64,000 nucleotides of DNA from Pseudomonas proteolytica (GTDB lineage Bacteria; Pseudomonadota; Gammaproteobacteria; Pseudomonadales; Pseudomonadaceae), in NCBI RefSeq assembly GCF_007858275.1, contig NZ_VFEV01000002.1:62001-126000 (forward strand). Reading direction: 5' to 3'. The stretch's first letter is position 1. Each line of letters starts with the position of its first letter. Position numbers and translations under genes: made by a program. The notes under the pieces were generated by a model, which worked only from the letters and a program-made list of their open reading frames with translations, had not been told where the DNA came from and made no database searches. Positions 26,777 to 36,351 of this stretch are shown one piece after another.

Positions 26777-27093
26777 GTAGCCGCTGAGCTTTGGCCAGGT
26801 GGCTTTGTTTGTCGAGGCACATACACGCATTCAAACCAGACTGACGACACAGCGTACTTATACAGAAGTCACATCGACCGGTTGAATCCACAGCCAAAGC
26901 AGTCACTCGGATGTGTTTTCCTCATCCATCACAGTATGGCCTGCGTACGCCACCTTCAGAAGCTTGCTGCCGCCGTGCTCATGGGGTATCGAAAGAACTC
27001 CAATAAAAATACGGGCTTGATTAGGATAATCGTAGGGATATGAATACTAAAAATCAGCATAATTTCATTGTAAAACAAATACTTATTTTTTTA
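26777..27093. other. Right end of the island, no gene seen
   Basis: About 315 nt between the small winged-helix-like gene and the right attachment site. The last 100 nt are AT-rich (poly-A/T stretches from about 27000 to 27093), unlike the chromosome, which fits element DNA next to a recombination site. No open frame with a ribosome-binding site or RNA-like fold was found. Confidence 0.6.
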
Positions 27094-27118
27094 TTCGAGT
27101 CCAGGTCGTGGAGCCAGA
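27094..27118. repeat. Right attachment-site copy (attR)
   Basis: An exact 25-nt duplicate of the tRNA-Asn 3' end (TTCGAGTCCAGGTCGTGGAG+CCAGA), 7038 nt from the left copy. It is not part of a tRNA: the upstream bases do not form the rest of the cloverleaf. Confidence 0.92.
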
Positions 27119-27123
27119 TAGAG

Positions 27124-27153
27124 AAAAGCCTGCAGCGATGCAGGCTTTTTTTT
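27124..27153 (+). terminator. Original tRNA-Asn terminator, separated by the island
   Basis: AAAAGCCTGCA (27124-27134) pairs with TGCAGGCTTTT (27139-27149) over loop GCGA, followed by further Ts to 27153. It reads on the plus strand immediately right of attR, where the tRNA transcript would have ended before the island inserted. It may also serve bidirectionally for mug. Confidence 0.75.
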
Positions 27154-27175
27154 GCTTGGGATTTGATGCCTGATA

Positions 27176-27697
27176 CTACCCGTCAATGTTGGGCAATGCT
27201 GCCAGATAGAGCTGCCCATACGCCTCAACCAGCTGTTCCAGGTTAAACGCCAAGTTCCGTCCACTGGGGTTGGGCAGCACCCAGACCGCAGCATCCCCCA
27301 ACGTCCGGGATTGCAGGCCCCACGCGACCTCTCGCTGACCCGACAGTGCGCAGTAACCCGCCTTGCCCAAGAACGCCACATAGCGCGGTGCATAATGGCG
27401 GATCTTGTTTTCAAAACCCTCAGCCGCCGCCTTGAATTCCTCTCGCGACAATTGATCCGCCCGCGCCGTCGGCCGCTCTACGACCGTTGTCAGCCCGCAG
27501 TGGTGCTGCAAGAGCGTCCGGTCATCCTCGGGCCGCACTTGATGCGGGGTAAACCCGGCCAGGTGCAAGGTGCGCCAGAAGCGGTTGCCGCGCCCAGCAA
27601 AGTGATGGCCCTGGGCTGCTGCGAGCAGGCCCGGATTGATCCCGCAAAAAATCACTGCCAGCCGCTCGGCCAGGATGTCTTCCAGTCCTTCATTCAT
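27176..27697 (-). CDS. mug: G/U mismatch-specific uracil-DNA glycosylase Mug
   Basis: A 173-residue DNA-repair glycosylase that removes uracil or ethenocytosine from mismatches with guanine. The family motifs are present: FCGINPGL near residue 20, carrying the catalytic asparagine, and LPNPSGRN near the C-terminus, which wedges into the DNA. Length matches Mug proteins. ATG 27697 fits homologues; a GTG three codons upstream is possible. The start overlaps the end of the upstream LysR gene by 8 nt, so the two are probably co-transcribed. Confidence 0.92.
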   Translation of the reverse strand: MNEGLEDILAERLAVIFCGINPGLLAAAQGHHFAGRGNRFWRTLHLAGFTPHQVRPEDDRTLLQHHCGLTTVVERPTARADQLSREEFKAAAEGFENKIRHYAPRYVAFLGKAGYCALSGQREVAWGLQSRTLGDAAVWVLPNPSGRNLAFNLEQLVEAYGQLYLAALPNIDG

Positions 27698-28562
27698 ACG
27701 GGGCACCCTGCGCCAGGTTGTTCAGCAACCACTGGCTGAAGCTGCGCGCCAGTGGGTCGTTTTCGCTGTCGCGGTGGGTCAGCAGGGCCCAGTTGGGGCC
27801 GCGGATGGTCGCGTCGACCAACGGTTGCAGCAGGCCGCTGTCCCGTGCGTGCTGGCTTAGCAATAGGCTGACCAGCGCGATGCCCAGGCCGCCACAGGCT
27901 GCGTCCAGCAATAGGCCAGGGTCGGAGAAGTTCAGGCCCTGGTCCTGCTGGCCTACGTCGATCCCGGCCTCTACCGCCCAATGGCTCCAGTCCATTTCCC
28001 GCTCGCCATGCAGGGTAGTGCGCTGCTCGCGGGGCAGTGCCAGTACGCGGGGATGGGCGGCCGGATACAGGCGGTCGGCATGCAGCACTTTGAAGCTGCA
28101 TTCGGCCTGGGCGCTGATGTCATCGCGTACGGCGAGGTCGATGGTCTGGGTGCCCATGTCCGGTACTTCATCGGTGCTGAACAACCATAAATCCACGTCC
28201 GGGTGGCGCTGGCGGAAGTCGGCCAGGCGCGGCAGCAGCCAGTGGCGGGCAAAGGCGGGGGTGGTGTTGAGCACCAGTTGATTGGCTTTGCGGTACTGCC
28301 CTAGCCGGCGCACGCCCACCGACAGTTGTTGCAACAGGGCCTGGGTGGTGCTGAGGAAATCGTGGCCGGCATCGGTCAGGGCGACGCTGCGTCCATTGCG
28401 AAAGAACAACGGCTGTTCCAGGTACGCTTCCAGGCTGCGGATCTGCTGGCTGATGGCCGATTGGGTCAGGTGCAGCTCGTTGGCAGCCTTGTGAAAACTG
28501 CCCAGCCGCGCTGCCGCTTCAAAGCCACGCAGTGCCCCCAGGGGCGGCCAGTGCTTAAGCAT
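27690..28562 (-). CDS. LysR-family regulator of the agmatine gene cluster (GcvA type)
   Basis: A 290-residue LysR protein of the GcvA branch (MLKHWPPLGALRGFEAAARL; helix-turn-helix ELHLTQSAISQQI). It is divergent from the agmatine deiminase operon, 135 nt away, and is therefore the likely regulator of that operon. A similar regulator-operon layout is known for the agu2 cluster of some P. aeruginosa strains, as I remember it. The 3' end overlaps mug. Confidence 0.85.
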   Translation of the reverse strand: MLKHWPPLGALRGFEAAARLGSFHKAANELHLTQSAISQQIRSLEAYLEQPLFFRNGRSVALTDAGHDFLSTTQALLQQLSVGVRRLGQYRKANQLVLNTTPAFARHWLLPRLADFRQRHPDVDLWLFSTDEVPDMGTQTIDLAVRDDISAQAECSFKVLHADRLYPAAHPRVLALPREQRTTLHGEREMDWSHWAVEAGIDVGQQDQGLNFSDPGLLLDAACGGLGIALVSLLLSQHARDSGLLQPLVDATIRGPNWALLTHRDSENDPLARSFSQWLLNNLAQGAPYE

Positions 28563-28697
28563 GCTGATAAGTTTCTCTAATCATTTGTCTGCAAAATCCA
28601 TCGTTTGTCCGGCGATTTTGCCAAACGTAGCATGCATCCTCATAACGTGTACGCCGTTTTTGGTGAACACAAGGGCTTAACTCAGAAGGGGTTTGTC

Positions 28698-29750
28698 ATG
28701 CTGCATAACGACATGCAACACAGCGATTGGTGGATGCCGGCGGAGTGGGCCAGGCATGCGGCGACCTGGATGGTCTGGCCCCACAATCAGGCGCTCTGGG
28801 AGTCGGGATGGCGTGTGACCTTGTCCCAGGTGCAGGCGGATTTTGCCCGGGTCGCCAATGCCATTGCGCGTTTCGAACCGGTGAAACTGGTGGTTGACCC
28901 GTCTGCACTCGACAGTGCCAAAGCCCTGTGCGGCCCCAACATTGAACTGATCGCACTGGCGGTCAACGACAGTTGGTGCCGCGATTCCGGCCCCAGCTTT
29001 ATTGGTCACCCGCAACTGGGGCTGGCCGGTGTCAGTTGGCGCTTTAACGCATGGGGTGGCAAGTCGGCCCATGACCTGGATGAAAGCCTGGCCAGGCGTA
29101 CCCTCAACCACTTGGGCCTGCCTTGTTTCGGCACGCCGTTGAGCAATGAAGGCGGGGCGATCCATGTGGATGGTCAGGGTACGTTGATCACCACCGAGTC
29201 GGTGTTACTCAACCCCAACCGCAACCCGGGCATGAGCAAAACCGAGATGGAGGCGATCTTTGCGCGCTGGTTGGGGGTGACAAAAACCATCTGGCTGCCG
29301 GGCGATCCGCAGTATGTCACCGGGGACATGACCGATGGCCATGTCGATGGCGTGTGTGCCTTTGCCCGGCCTGGCGTGTTGCTGGTCGACGCCACCCATG
29401 ATCAGGCTTCGGTTTACGCCGAAGTAGCCAGGGAAAACCGTCGCGCCCTGGAATTGGCTACCGATGCCCAGGGTCGCCGGTTCGAGTTGATCGAACTCTA
29501 TGAGGCCAGCGAGGCGGTGGAAACCGACGCCGAGGTGTTTTGTGCGTCCTACACCAACTTCTACATCGCCAATGGCGCGATCATCATGCCGGCCTATGGC
29601 ATTGCGGCCGACCAGGTCGCCGCCGATGTGCTGGCCCAGGCATTCCCTGGTCGTGAGGTGGTGCCGGTGCGTATCAACCACCTGGCCCATGGCGGCGGCG
29701 GTGTGCATTGCATCACCCAGCAGCAGCCGGCCTGGCCGGTAAAGGGGTGA
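28698..29750 (+). CDS. aguA: Agmatine deiminase AguA
   Basis: A 350-residue cytosolic enzyme hydrolysing agmatine to N-carbamoylputrescine and ammonia, a step from arginine to putrescine. The family's SWCRDSGPSF substrate-binding segment, the NEGGAIHVDGQGT motif and the C-terminal nucleophile C338 in GGGGVHCITQQQP are present. It is about 15-20 residues shorter than biosynthetic AguA, mainly at the C-terminus. ATG 28698 has AAGGGG at 7 nt; a longer upstream frame has no such site. First gene of a four-gene run (aguA, aguB, binding protein, second deiminase). Confidence 0.92.
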   Translation: MLHNDMQHSDWWMPAEWARHAATWMVWPHNQALWESGWRVTLSQVQADFARVANAIARFEPVKLVVDPSALDSAKALCGPNIELIALAVNDSWCRDSGPSFIGHPQLGLAGVSWRFNAWGGKSAHDLDESLARRTLNHLGLPCFGTPLSNEGGAIHVDGQGTLITTESVLLNPNRNPGMSKTEMEAIFARWLGVTKTIWLPGDPQYVTGDMTDGHVDGVCAFARPGVLLVDATHDQASVYAEVARENRRALELATDAQGRRFELIELYEASEAVETDAEVFCASYTNFYIANGAIIMPAYGIAADQVAADVLAQAFPGREVVPVRINHLAHGGGGVHCITQQQPAWPVKG

Positions 29751-29754
29751 TGCC

Positions 29755-30663
<909 letters not shown>

Positions 30664-30664
30664 C

Positions 30665-31750
30665 ATGAAGCTGATCCACTGCACCCTGGCCCTGAGCATC
30701 GTCATCCCGACGGTCCAGGCCGATGAAAAGATCCTGCGCCTGTACAACTGGGCCGACTATTTTGCCGAGGACACCCTGGCCCGCTTCACCGCCGAAACCG
30801 GGATCCAGGTGATCTACGACGTGATGGACAGCAGCGAGACCCTGGAGGCCAAGCTGATGGCCGGTGGCAGTGGCTACGATCTGATTTTTCCTGGCGATAC
30901 CGTGGGCGAACGCTTGATGCGCGCTGGCAGCCTGCAACCGCTGGATCCGGCAAAACTTGAGGCTTTGGCGGATATCGAGCCGGGCCTGCAACAACTGCGC
31001 AACCATTACCGTGCGTCCAATCAGGCCACAGTGCCCTACACCTGGGGCACGATTGGCCTGACCTATAACGCTGAGCAAATCCTACAGCGTATGCCGAATG
31101 CACCGGTCAATAGCCTGGACCTGTTGTTCAAGCCAGAGCTGGCCCGCCAATTTGCCGATTGCGGCATCTCGCTGATCGACTCGCCCGATGAAGTACTGGC
31201 CGTTGCGCTGATCTACCTGGGGCGCGAACCGCGCAGTGCCAAGCCCGAGGACCTGGCTGCGGCCAGTGAACTGTTGCTCAAGCTGCGGCCATTTATCCGC
31301 AAGTTCCAGTCGCAGCCGGTGACCGACCTGGTCAATGGCAACCTGTGCCTGTCCCTGGGCTACAGCGGCGACATGACCCAGGCGCAACGGGCGGCCGATG
31401 CGGCGGGTAAAAAGGTACGGTTCCAGTACCACATTCCCCGCGAAGGCACGACGGTGTGGATGGACACCATGGCCATACCCGTGGATGCCCGGCATCCGGA
31501 ATACGCCTACGCGTTCATCAACTTTGTCATGCGCCCAGAGAACATGGCGGCCATCAGTAACACCACCGGTTACCCCACGGCCAATGCCAAGGCTCGTGCC
31601 GGCGTTGATCCCACCATGGGCAATAACCCGCAGATTTATCCGGACGCCACCACGTTCCAGCGGCTGGTGGCCGGCCAGGATATTCCCCAGGCCGATATGC
31701 GTGCACGCATGCGGGTATGGACTAAATTCAAGACGGCCATCGGTCAATGA
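30665..31750 (+). CDS. Polyamine-binding periplasmic protein (PotF/SpuD family)
   Basis: A 361-residue ABC-type substrate-binding protein with a signal peptide (MKLIHCTLALSIVIPTVQA) and the PotD/PotF opening LRLYNWADYFAEDTL. Aromatic and acidic residues typical of putrescine/agmatine sites are conserved (the LYNWADY segment and MDTMAIPVDARHPE). No ATP-binding or permease gene is present in the cluster, so it must work with a transporter encoded elsewhere or act as a sensor partner. Embedded between the two deiminase genes, it most likely captures agmatine or putrescine. Confidence 0.85.
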   Translation: MKLIHCTLALSIVIPTVQADEKILRLYNWADYFAEDTLARFTAETGIQVIYDVMDSSETLEAKLMAGGSGYDLIFPGDTVGERLMRAGSLQPLDPAKLEALADIEPGLQQLRNHYRASNQATVPYTWGTIGLTYNAEQILQRMPNAPVNSLDLLFKPELARQFADCGISLIDSPDEVLAVALIYLGREPRSAKPEDLAAASELLLKLRPFIRKFQSQPVTDLVNGNLCLSLGYSGDMTQAQRAADAAGKKVRFQYHIPREGTTVWMDTMAIPVDARHPEYAYAFINFVMRPENMAAISNTTGYPTANAKARAGVDPTMGNNPQIYPDATTFQRLVAGQDIPQADMRARMRVWTKFKTAIGQ

Positions 31751-31770
31751 TGGCCCACACAGAGGTACAC

Positions 31771-32880
31771 ATGAGTACACGTCGCCAATTCATCAAACAG
31801 GCCGCAGTGGTGGCCAGCCTGGGCGCCGCCACGTCCATGGGGCTGCCCGTTTTAGCGGCGGTCCAGGGCCGCTGGTTCATGCTCGATGAGGGTGAGAAAC
31901 ACCAGCGCGCCTTTATCGCCTTTGGCGCTCAGGAGTCGATCCACGAAGACTTTACCCCCGCCGTGCAAGACGCCTTGGGCCGTATCGCCAGGGCGATTGC
32001 CGAGTACGAGCCAGTCACGGTGTTCTGTCGCGAGGATGAGCGTGAGCTGGCCGAAGAAAAATGCGGCACCCGCAATATCACCTTCGTACACGCCGAGTTG
32101 GATGACATCTGGATGCGTGACACCAGCGCCAACTTTGTCGTGGATGACCAGGGCCAGTTGGGCGCGGTGGACTTCAACTTCAATGGCTGGGGCAACAAGC
32201 AGCAGCACGCCGACGACGCCGAGTTGGCGGCGCACGTTGCCGAGCTGGCAGGCGCAACCTCTATCCGCACCGACCTGGTAGGTGAGGGCGGTGCCATCGA
32301 AGTGGATGGACACGGTACCGGGATCATGACCCAAAGCAGTTGGATCAATGCCAACCGCAACCCGGGCTGGAGCAAGGCCGATGTGGAGGCCGAACTGAAA
32401 GCCCGGCTGGGCTTGCGCAAGATCATCTGGTTGCCGGGCATCAAGGGCAAAGACATTACCGACGCCCATGTCGACTTTTACGCACGTTTTGTCGCGCCGG
32501 GCGTGGTCATCGCCAACCTGGACACTGACCCTGAGTCTTACGACCACAAAGTCACTTTGGCCCACTTGGACATTCTCAAGCAGGCCACCGATGCCGATGG
32601 CCGGCCGCTGCAAGTGCACACTGTGTCGCCGCCACTCAACCCCCGCAGCAACCGCTTTAGCCGTGACAACCCGGATTATGCCGCCGGCTACATCAACTAC
32701 TTTGTGATCAATGGCGCGGTGATTGCGCCAGAGTTTGGCGACAAGGCCGCCGACCGCAAGGCCTTCGACCTGTTGTCCAAACTCTATCCGGGGCGCAAGG
32801 TGGTGCAGCTCAATATCGACGCCATCGCCGCAGGCGGCGGTGGTATTCACTGCGTGACCAGCCACCAGCCTTGGGTTTAG
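31771..32880 (+). CDS. Second agmatine deiminase with Tat signal, predicted exported
   Basis: A 369-residue peptidyl-arginine-deiminase-family protein. The N-terminus STRRQFIKQAAVVASLGAAT is a twin-arginine signal with a hydrophobic stretch and a likely cleavage near LPVLAA, so the folded enzyme should act in the periplasm. The core matches agmatine deiminases: DIWMRDTSANF, VGEGGAIEVDGHGT, THVD-like DITDAHVDF and the nucleophile C361 in GGGGIHCVTSHQP. ATG 31771 has GAGG 5 nt upstream, leaving 20 nt to the previous gene. It would produce N-carbamoylputrescine outside the cytosol, giving the operon two compartments. Confidence 0.87.
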   Translation: MSTRRQFIKQAAVVASLGAATSMGLPVLAAVQGRWFMLDEGEKHQRAFIAFGAQESIHEDFTPAVQDALGRIARAIAEYEPVTVFCREDERELAEEKCGTRNITFVHAELDDIWMRDTSANFVVDDQGQLGAVDFNFNGWGNKQQHADDAELAAHVAELAGATSIRTDLVGEGGAIEVDGHGTGIMTQSSWINANRNPGWSKADVEAELKARLGLRKIIWLPGIKGKDITDAHVDFYARFVAPGVVIANLDTDPESYDHKVTLAHLDILKQATDADGRPLQVHTVSPPLNPRSNRFSRDNPDYAAGYINYFVINGAVIAPEFGDKAADRKAFDLLSKLYPGRKVVQLNIDAIAAGGGGIHCVTSHQPWV

Positions 32881-33938
32881 CCCGTTGCCCCGGCAAGGCG
32901 CCCGAGCCGCAGCCAGCCAATCAATACGGCGGCGATCAGCAGGAAACCCAGGTAGCCAAACAGCGGGTATACCTGGCCGACCAGGCTGATAAAGCCGATC
33001 AGGCTGCCGGCAAAAGCCAGCGCAGCAAAGGCCGCCGACCCCACACGGAATTTACGGGTGCCGGGTGGCAGCAGGCGCGCCGAGAAGGAGTACAAGGTGC
33101 CGACGGCGGTGTTGAGGATCATCAGGAAGATAATCACCGCCATCAGCAGGCCGAGGGCTGGCGAGGCTTCGCTGGCGATGGACAGCATGGGCATCGGCAG
33201 GTCTGCCACGCTGTCCAGGCGCGACAACAGTCCCAGGCTCATCACCAGCATCAGCAGGCCCAAGATGGCGCCGCCGAGAATCCCGCCCCACACCGCCTGT
33301 TTTTCGCTTTTCGCCGCGCCGCCCATGATCGCCAGGATCGGCACGCCGGCCACGATGTTGTAGGACACGTACAACAATGCCCCCAGCAGCCAATGGCTGG
33401 CGCCGGCACTCTGGCGGCTGGCCACCTGATCCAGCTCGGCGAAGCTCAAGCCCCGGGTCGCCGCGCCGTAGAGTGCTACGCCGACGGCGGTGAGGATCAG
33501 AAACGGCGTGACCGAACTGATCAGGCCGATGACTTTGTGTACGTCCAGGCACACGATAGCGATTACCACCAGGGTGACCGCCACGCTGCCCAATGTGGCG
33601 GGGATGCCGAACTGCTGCTCCAGCAACGCGCCGCCGCCTGCCAGCATGACCACGGTGACCGCAAACATGAAAAAGGTGATCATCAGGTCGACCAGTACCC
33701 CCAGGTGTCGCCCGCACAACGCATACACCACGTCTTTATGGGAGGTGGCACGCAGGCGGTTGCCCATGCCCGCCAGCGCCATGCCGAGGAAGGTGAACAG
33801 TGCGGCGCTGAGCACCGCACCGAGCAACCCCCATACGCCGAAATCGACGAACATCAGCAACAGTTCCCGGCCCGAGGCGAACCCCGCACCAACGATCACA
33901 CCGACAAATGCACCGGCAATCTTCAGACTTTCTTTCAT
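32877..33938 (-). CDS. YkvI-family membrane transporter
   Basis: A 353-residue inner-membrane protein with about 10 hydrophobic segments. It begins LKIAGAFVGVIVGAGFASGREL, the glycine-rich unwound first helix typical of LeuT-fold/APC transporters and of the YkvI family. Substrate unknown; co-direction with the D-amino-acid dehydrogenase and RidA genes upstream suggests uptake of an amino acid. ATG 33938 follows AAGGGAAG. The gap to the RidA gene is 88 nt. The stop codon overlaps that of the convergent deiminase gene. Confidence 0.75.
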   Translation of the reverse strand: MKESLKIAGAFVGVIVGAGFASGRELLLMFVDFGVWGLLGAVLSAALFTFLGMALAGMGNRLRATSHKDVVYALCGRHLGVLVDLMITFFMFAVTVVMLAGGGALLEQQFGIPATLGSVAVTLVVIAIVCLDVHKVIGLISSVTPFLILTAVGVALYGAATRGLSFAELDQVASRQSAGASHWLLGALLYVSYNIVAGVPILAIMGGAAKSEKQAVWGGILGGAILGLLMLVMSLGLLSRLDSVADLPMPMLSIASEASPALGLLMAVIIFLMILNTAVGTLYSFSARLLPPGTRKFRVGSAAFAALAFAGSLIGFISLVGQVYPLFGYLGFLLIAAVLIGWLRLGRLAGATG

Positions 33939-34026
33939 GACGACTTCCCTTGAATTGTTGTTGTTAAGGGGCGTGCGAGCTTGCTTGTGAAACACCGTGA
34001 CGACAACGGGCTGTCCTCGCCAGGTA

Positions 34027-34410
34027 TCAGCGGGTTGGCGGGCCGACCCAGGCCTGGACTTCGATTTCTACATCGACCCCCAGCGCCAGTTGCGCCCCGA
34101 CGGTGGAGCGCACCGGGAAACCTTGTTTGAAGTAGCGCGCATACACCTCGTTGAAACCGGCGAAGTGCTGCATATCCGACAGCCACACCGTGGCCTTGAC
34201 CACTTGATCAAACCCCACGCCGCATTCGGCCAGGGTTTCGCCGATGCGGCTCATGACGGCTTCGGTTTGCTGCTGGATATCACCGCGTACCACTTCGCCT
34301 TTCGGGTCCATGGGCACTTGCCCAGAGAGGTACAGCAAATCGCCCACCCGAATGGCTTTGGAAAACGGGTAGGGCAGGTGGCTGGGGTAACGCTGGAGAC
34401 TTTCTGGCAT
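34027..34410 (-). CDS. RidA-family enamine/imine deaminase
   Basis: A 127-residue trimeric Rid/YjgF protein. These hydrolyse reactive imines released by PLP enzymes and by amino-acid dehydrogenases. The active-site arginine lies in FPVRSTVGA and the conserved acidic residue in DVEIEVQAWVG. It lies 27 nt downstream of the D-amino-acid dehydrogenase gene, whose imino-acid product is an ideal RidA substrate, so the two very likely act in sequence. Confidence 0.9.
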   Translation of the reverse strand: MPESLQRYPSHLPYPFSKAIRVGDLLYLSGQVPMDPKGEVVRGDIQQQTEAVMSRIGETLAECGVGFDQVVKATVWLSDMQHFAGFNEVYARYFKQGFPVRSTVGAQLALGVDVEIEVQAWVGPPTR

Positions 34411-34437
34411 GACAGGGAACCTCTGCAGAGTGAATGA

Positions 34438-35574
34438 TCAGCGCAAGCGGGCGGGAGCCATGCGCTGTGGTTCGACGCCCTGGCGCCGCAGCGCTTCGGG
34501 CAAGGGTTGGTCGAGCAATAGGGCAAAGGCCAGTTGCGAGACTCCGGCCGCCGACTGGATGCCATAACCGCCCTGGGCGGCGAGCCAGAAGAAGCCTTCA
34601 CAGCGCTCGTCCCAACCGACCACCAGGTCGCCATCGGGCACGAAAGAGCGCAGGCCGGCCCAGCTGTGACGGGGCCGCCGAATGCTCAGGGAGGTGGCGG
34701 CTTCGATGTGATAAATCCCGGTGGCGATGTCCAGCTCTTCGGGCATCACGTCCTGTGGCGGAACCGGATCGGCGTTGGCCGGTGAGCCCAGCAGTTGGCC
34801 GGCGTCGGGTTTGAAGTAAAAACTTTCGTCGATGCCGATAACGGCGGGCCAATTTGCAAAGTCCAGGCCTTCGGGGCCGTCGAAGGTAAAGGCGGTACGC
34901 CGACAGGGTTGCAGGCCGATCGGTGCTACGCCGCATTGCTGTGCCACCTCATCGGCCCAGGCGCCAGCGGCGTTGACCAGGTTGCGCGCGCGCAGTTGTC
35001 GGCCGTTGGCCAGTGTCAGTAGCCAATGACGGTCTTGGCGGGTGGCGCTGCTCAACTGCGCGTCACACTGCAAGACCCCTCCGGCACGACGCATGGCCCG
35101 CAGGAAACCCTGGTGTAGCGCATGTACATCGAGGTCGCGGGCCTCGGTTTCAAGCATGGCGCCGGCGATGACGTCCGGGCGCAGGCAAGGCACCAATGCC
35201 AACGCCTGTTCGCGATCAATCAGCGCGACATTGGCCGCGCTGGCCTGATGGCTGTCGAAGGTTTTGTGTAGCAACGCTTGCTGCTCGTGACTGGCCACAT
35301 ACAGGCAGCCGCGTGGCTCGAGCAGCGCGTGCTCGGTAAAGCCTGCCGGTGGTTGCTCGTAGAAGGCCCGACTGGCGCGGGTCAGCGCTTGAATCTGCGC
35401 AGTGCCGTAGGCTTCCATGAACATGGCGGCAGAGCGTCCGGTAGCGTGGTAGCCCGGCTGGCTCTCACGTTCGAGCACCACCACACTGGCTTCGCCGGCC
35501 AGGCGATAGGCCAGGGACGCCCCCGCAATGCCGCCGCCAATGATGGCGAAATCGAAACAGTCACTGTCCTGCAT
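34438..35574 (-). CDS. FAD-dependent D-amino-acid dehydrogenase, DauA-like
   Basis: A 378-residue flavoprotein of the DAO superfamily. The Rossmann FAD motif is at residues 12-17 (GGGIAG), followed by LEREXQPGYHATGRSA-type sequence, and the C-terminal WAGLRSFVPDGD and AAQGGYGIQ match P. aeruginosa D-arginine dehydrogenase DauA closely, as I recall it. The expected reaction is oxidation of D-arginine or another D-amino acid to the imino acid, which RidA and water convert to the keto acid. ATG 35574 follows AAGGGA at 8 nt. It heads the operon with RidA and the YkvI transporter, and is divergent from the XRE-cupin regulator. Confidence 0.85.
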   Translation of the reverse strand: MQDSDCFDFAIIGGGIAGASLAYRLAGEASVVVLERESQPGYHATGRSAAMFMEAYGTAQIQALTRASRAFYEQPPAGFTEHALLEPRGCLYVASHEQQALLHKTFDSHQASAANVALIDREQALALVPCLRPDVIAGAMLETEARDLDVHALHQGFLRAMRRAGGVLQCDAQLSSATRQDRHWLLTLANGRQLRARNLVNAAGAWADEVAQQCGVAPIGLQPCRRTAFTFDGPEGLDFANWPAVIGIDESFYFKPDAGQLLGSPANADPVPPQDVMPEELDIATGIYHIEAATSLSIRRPRHSWAGLRSFVPDGDLVVGWDERCEGFFWLAAQGGYGIQSAAGVSQLAFALLLDQPLPEALRRQGVEPQRMAPARLR

Positions 35575-35621
35575 GCCGAAGTCCCTTCTGTGTGCGAATG
35601 AGGTTTTTCTCGTTTTTGATA

Positions 35622-35655
35622 ATTCTCACATAAGAGAAATGTAGGATATGAGAAT
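35622..35655. promoter_or_regulatory. Candidate operator of the XRE-cupin regulator
   Basis: ATTCTCA (35622-35628) and TGAGAAT (35649-35655) form an inverted repeat with 20 nt between, about two helix turns. An internal TCTC-N6-GAGA is also present. It is in the divergent region between the dehydrogenase and the regulator, whose promoter sequence is AT-rich. Confidence 0.45.
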
Positions 35656-35733
35656 TTTCCAGTCAAGCCTTCGTCGTGGGTTAATATTCCGGCCCTAGTC
35701 CTTACCCCGTTTTTTGTGCGACAGAGAGTCCGT

Positions 35734-36351
35734 ATGAGTTCCGATCAGACAGCGCCCGCTTCGTATTCCACGGCCCATCCGCTGATAGATCGCAGCCAGG
35801 TAGGTGCCCGTTTGCGGGGGATTCGCAAAGACCAGAAGCTGACGCTCAAGCAGTTGTCCGAGCGTTCGGGCGTGGCGCTGTCGACCCTGTCGAAGATGGA
35901 GTTGGCGCAGGTCTCGGTCAGCTACGAAAAGCTGGCGGCGGCGGCGCGGGCGCTGGGCGTGGACATTGCGCAGTTATTCAGCCCGGTGAAGACTGCGCTG
36001 AACCTGGTCCAGCCCACGGTGGTCAGCACCGCCATTGATAGCGCGGCGGGCTACAGCACGGGCAATTACGATTACCACCCGATGGCAGGGGATTTCCCCG
36101 GGCGGCGCATGACGCCGATGTACGCGCGCATTTTCGCCCGGGAGCTGACCCAGTTTGACGACTACATCCGCCACCCCGGCCAGGAGTTTGCGGTGGTGCT
36201 GTCCGGGCGGGTGCGGATTCAATTCGAAACGGGCGAGTCCATCAGCATTGGCTGCCGCGAAACCGCCTATTTCAACAGCGGCATCGGCCATATCTACCTG
36301 GCGGAAAGCGAGGCAGACGCTGAAGTGATGGTGGTGATGACGGATTACTGA
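35734..36351 (+). CDS. XRE-family regulator with C-terminal cupin
   Basis: A 205-residue protein with an N-terminal Cro/CI-type helix-turn-helix (VGARLRGIRKDQKLTLKQLS, SGVALSTLSKMELAQVS) and a C-terminal cupin (FARELTQFDDYIRHPGQEFA to SGIGHIYLAE). Such proteins often sense an amine or amino-acid derivative. It is divergent from the D-amino-acid dehydrogenase operon and probably controls it. ATG 35734 is preceded by an AGAGAG site. The effector is not known. Confidence 0.85.
   Translation: MSSDQTAPASYSTAHPLIDRSQVGARLRGIRKDQKLTLKQLSERSGVALSTLSKMELAQVSVSYEKLAAAARALGVDIAQLFSPVKTALNLVQPTVVSTAIDSAAGYSTGNYDYHPMAGDFPGRRMTPMYARIFARELTQFDDYIRHPGQEFAVVLSGRVRIQFETGESISIGCRETAYFNSGIGHIYLAESEADAEVMVVMTDY

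Larger units (their letters stand above)
20056..27118. mobile_element. 7-kb integrative genomic island in tRNA-Asn
   Basis: The element is bounded by a 25-bp direct repeat of the tRNA 3' end (20056-20080 and 27094-27118). It begins with a P4-type integrase reading away from the tRNA, as usual for tRNA-targeted islands. Contents: integrase, non-coding region with hairpins and DnaA-box-like sites, frameshifted second integrase, small ORF, primase-helicase fusion and a small winged-helix-like protein. Codon use is less GC-biased than the flanks. No conjugation, capsid or transposase genes were found, so it is either a minimal mobilisable island, a satellite-like replicon or a decayed remnant. 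Confidence 0.88.
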
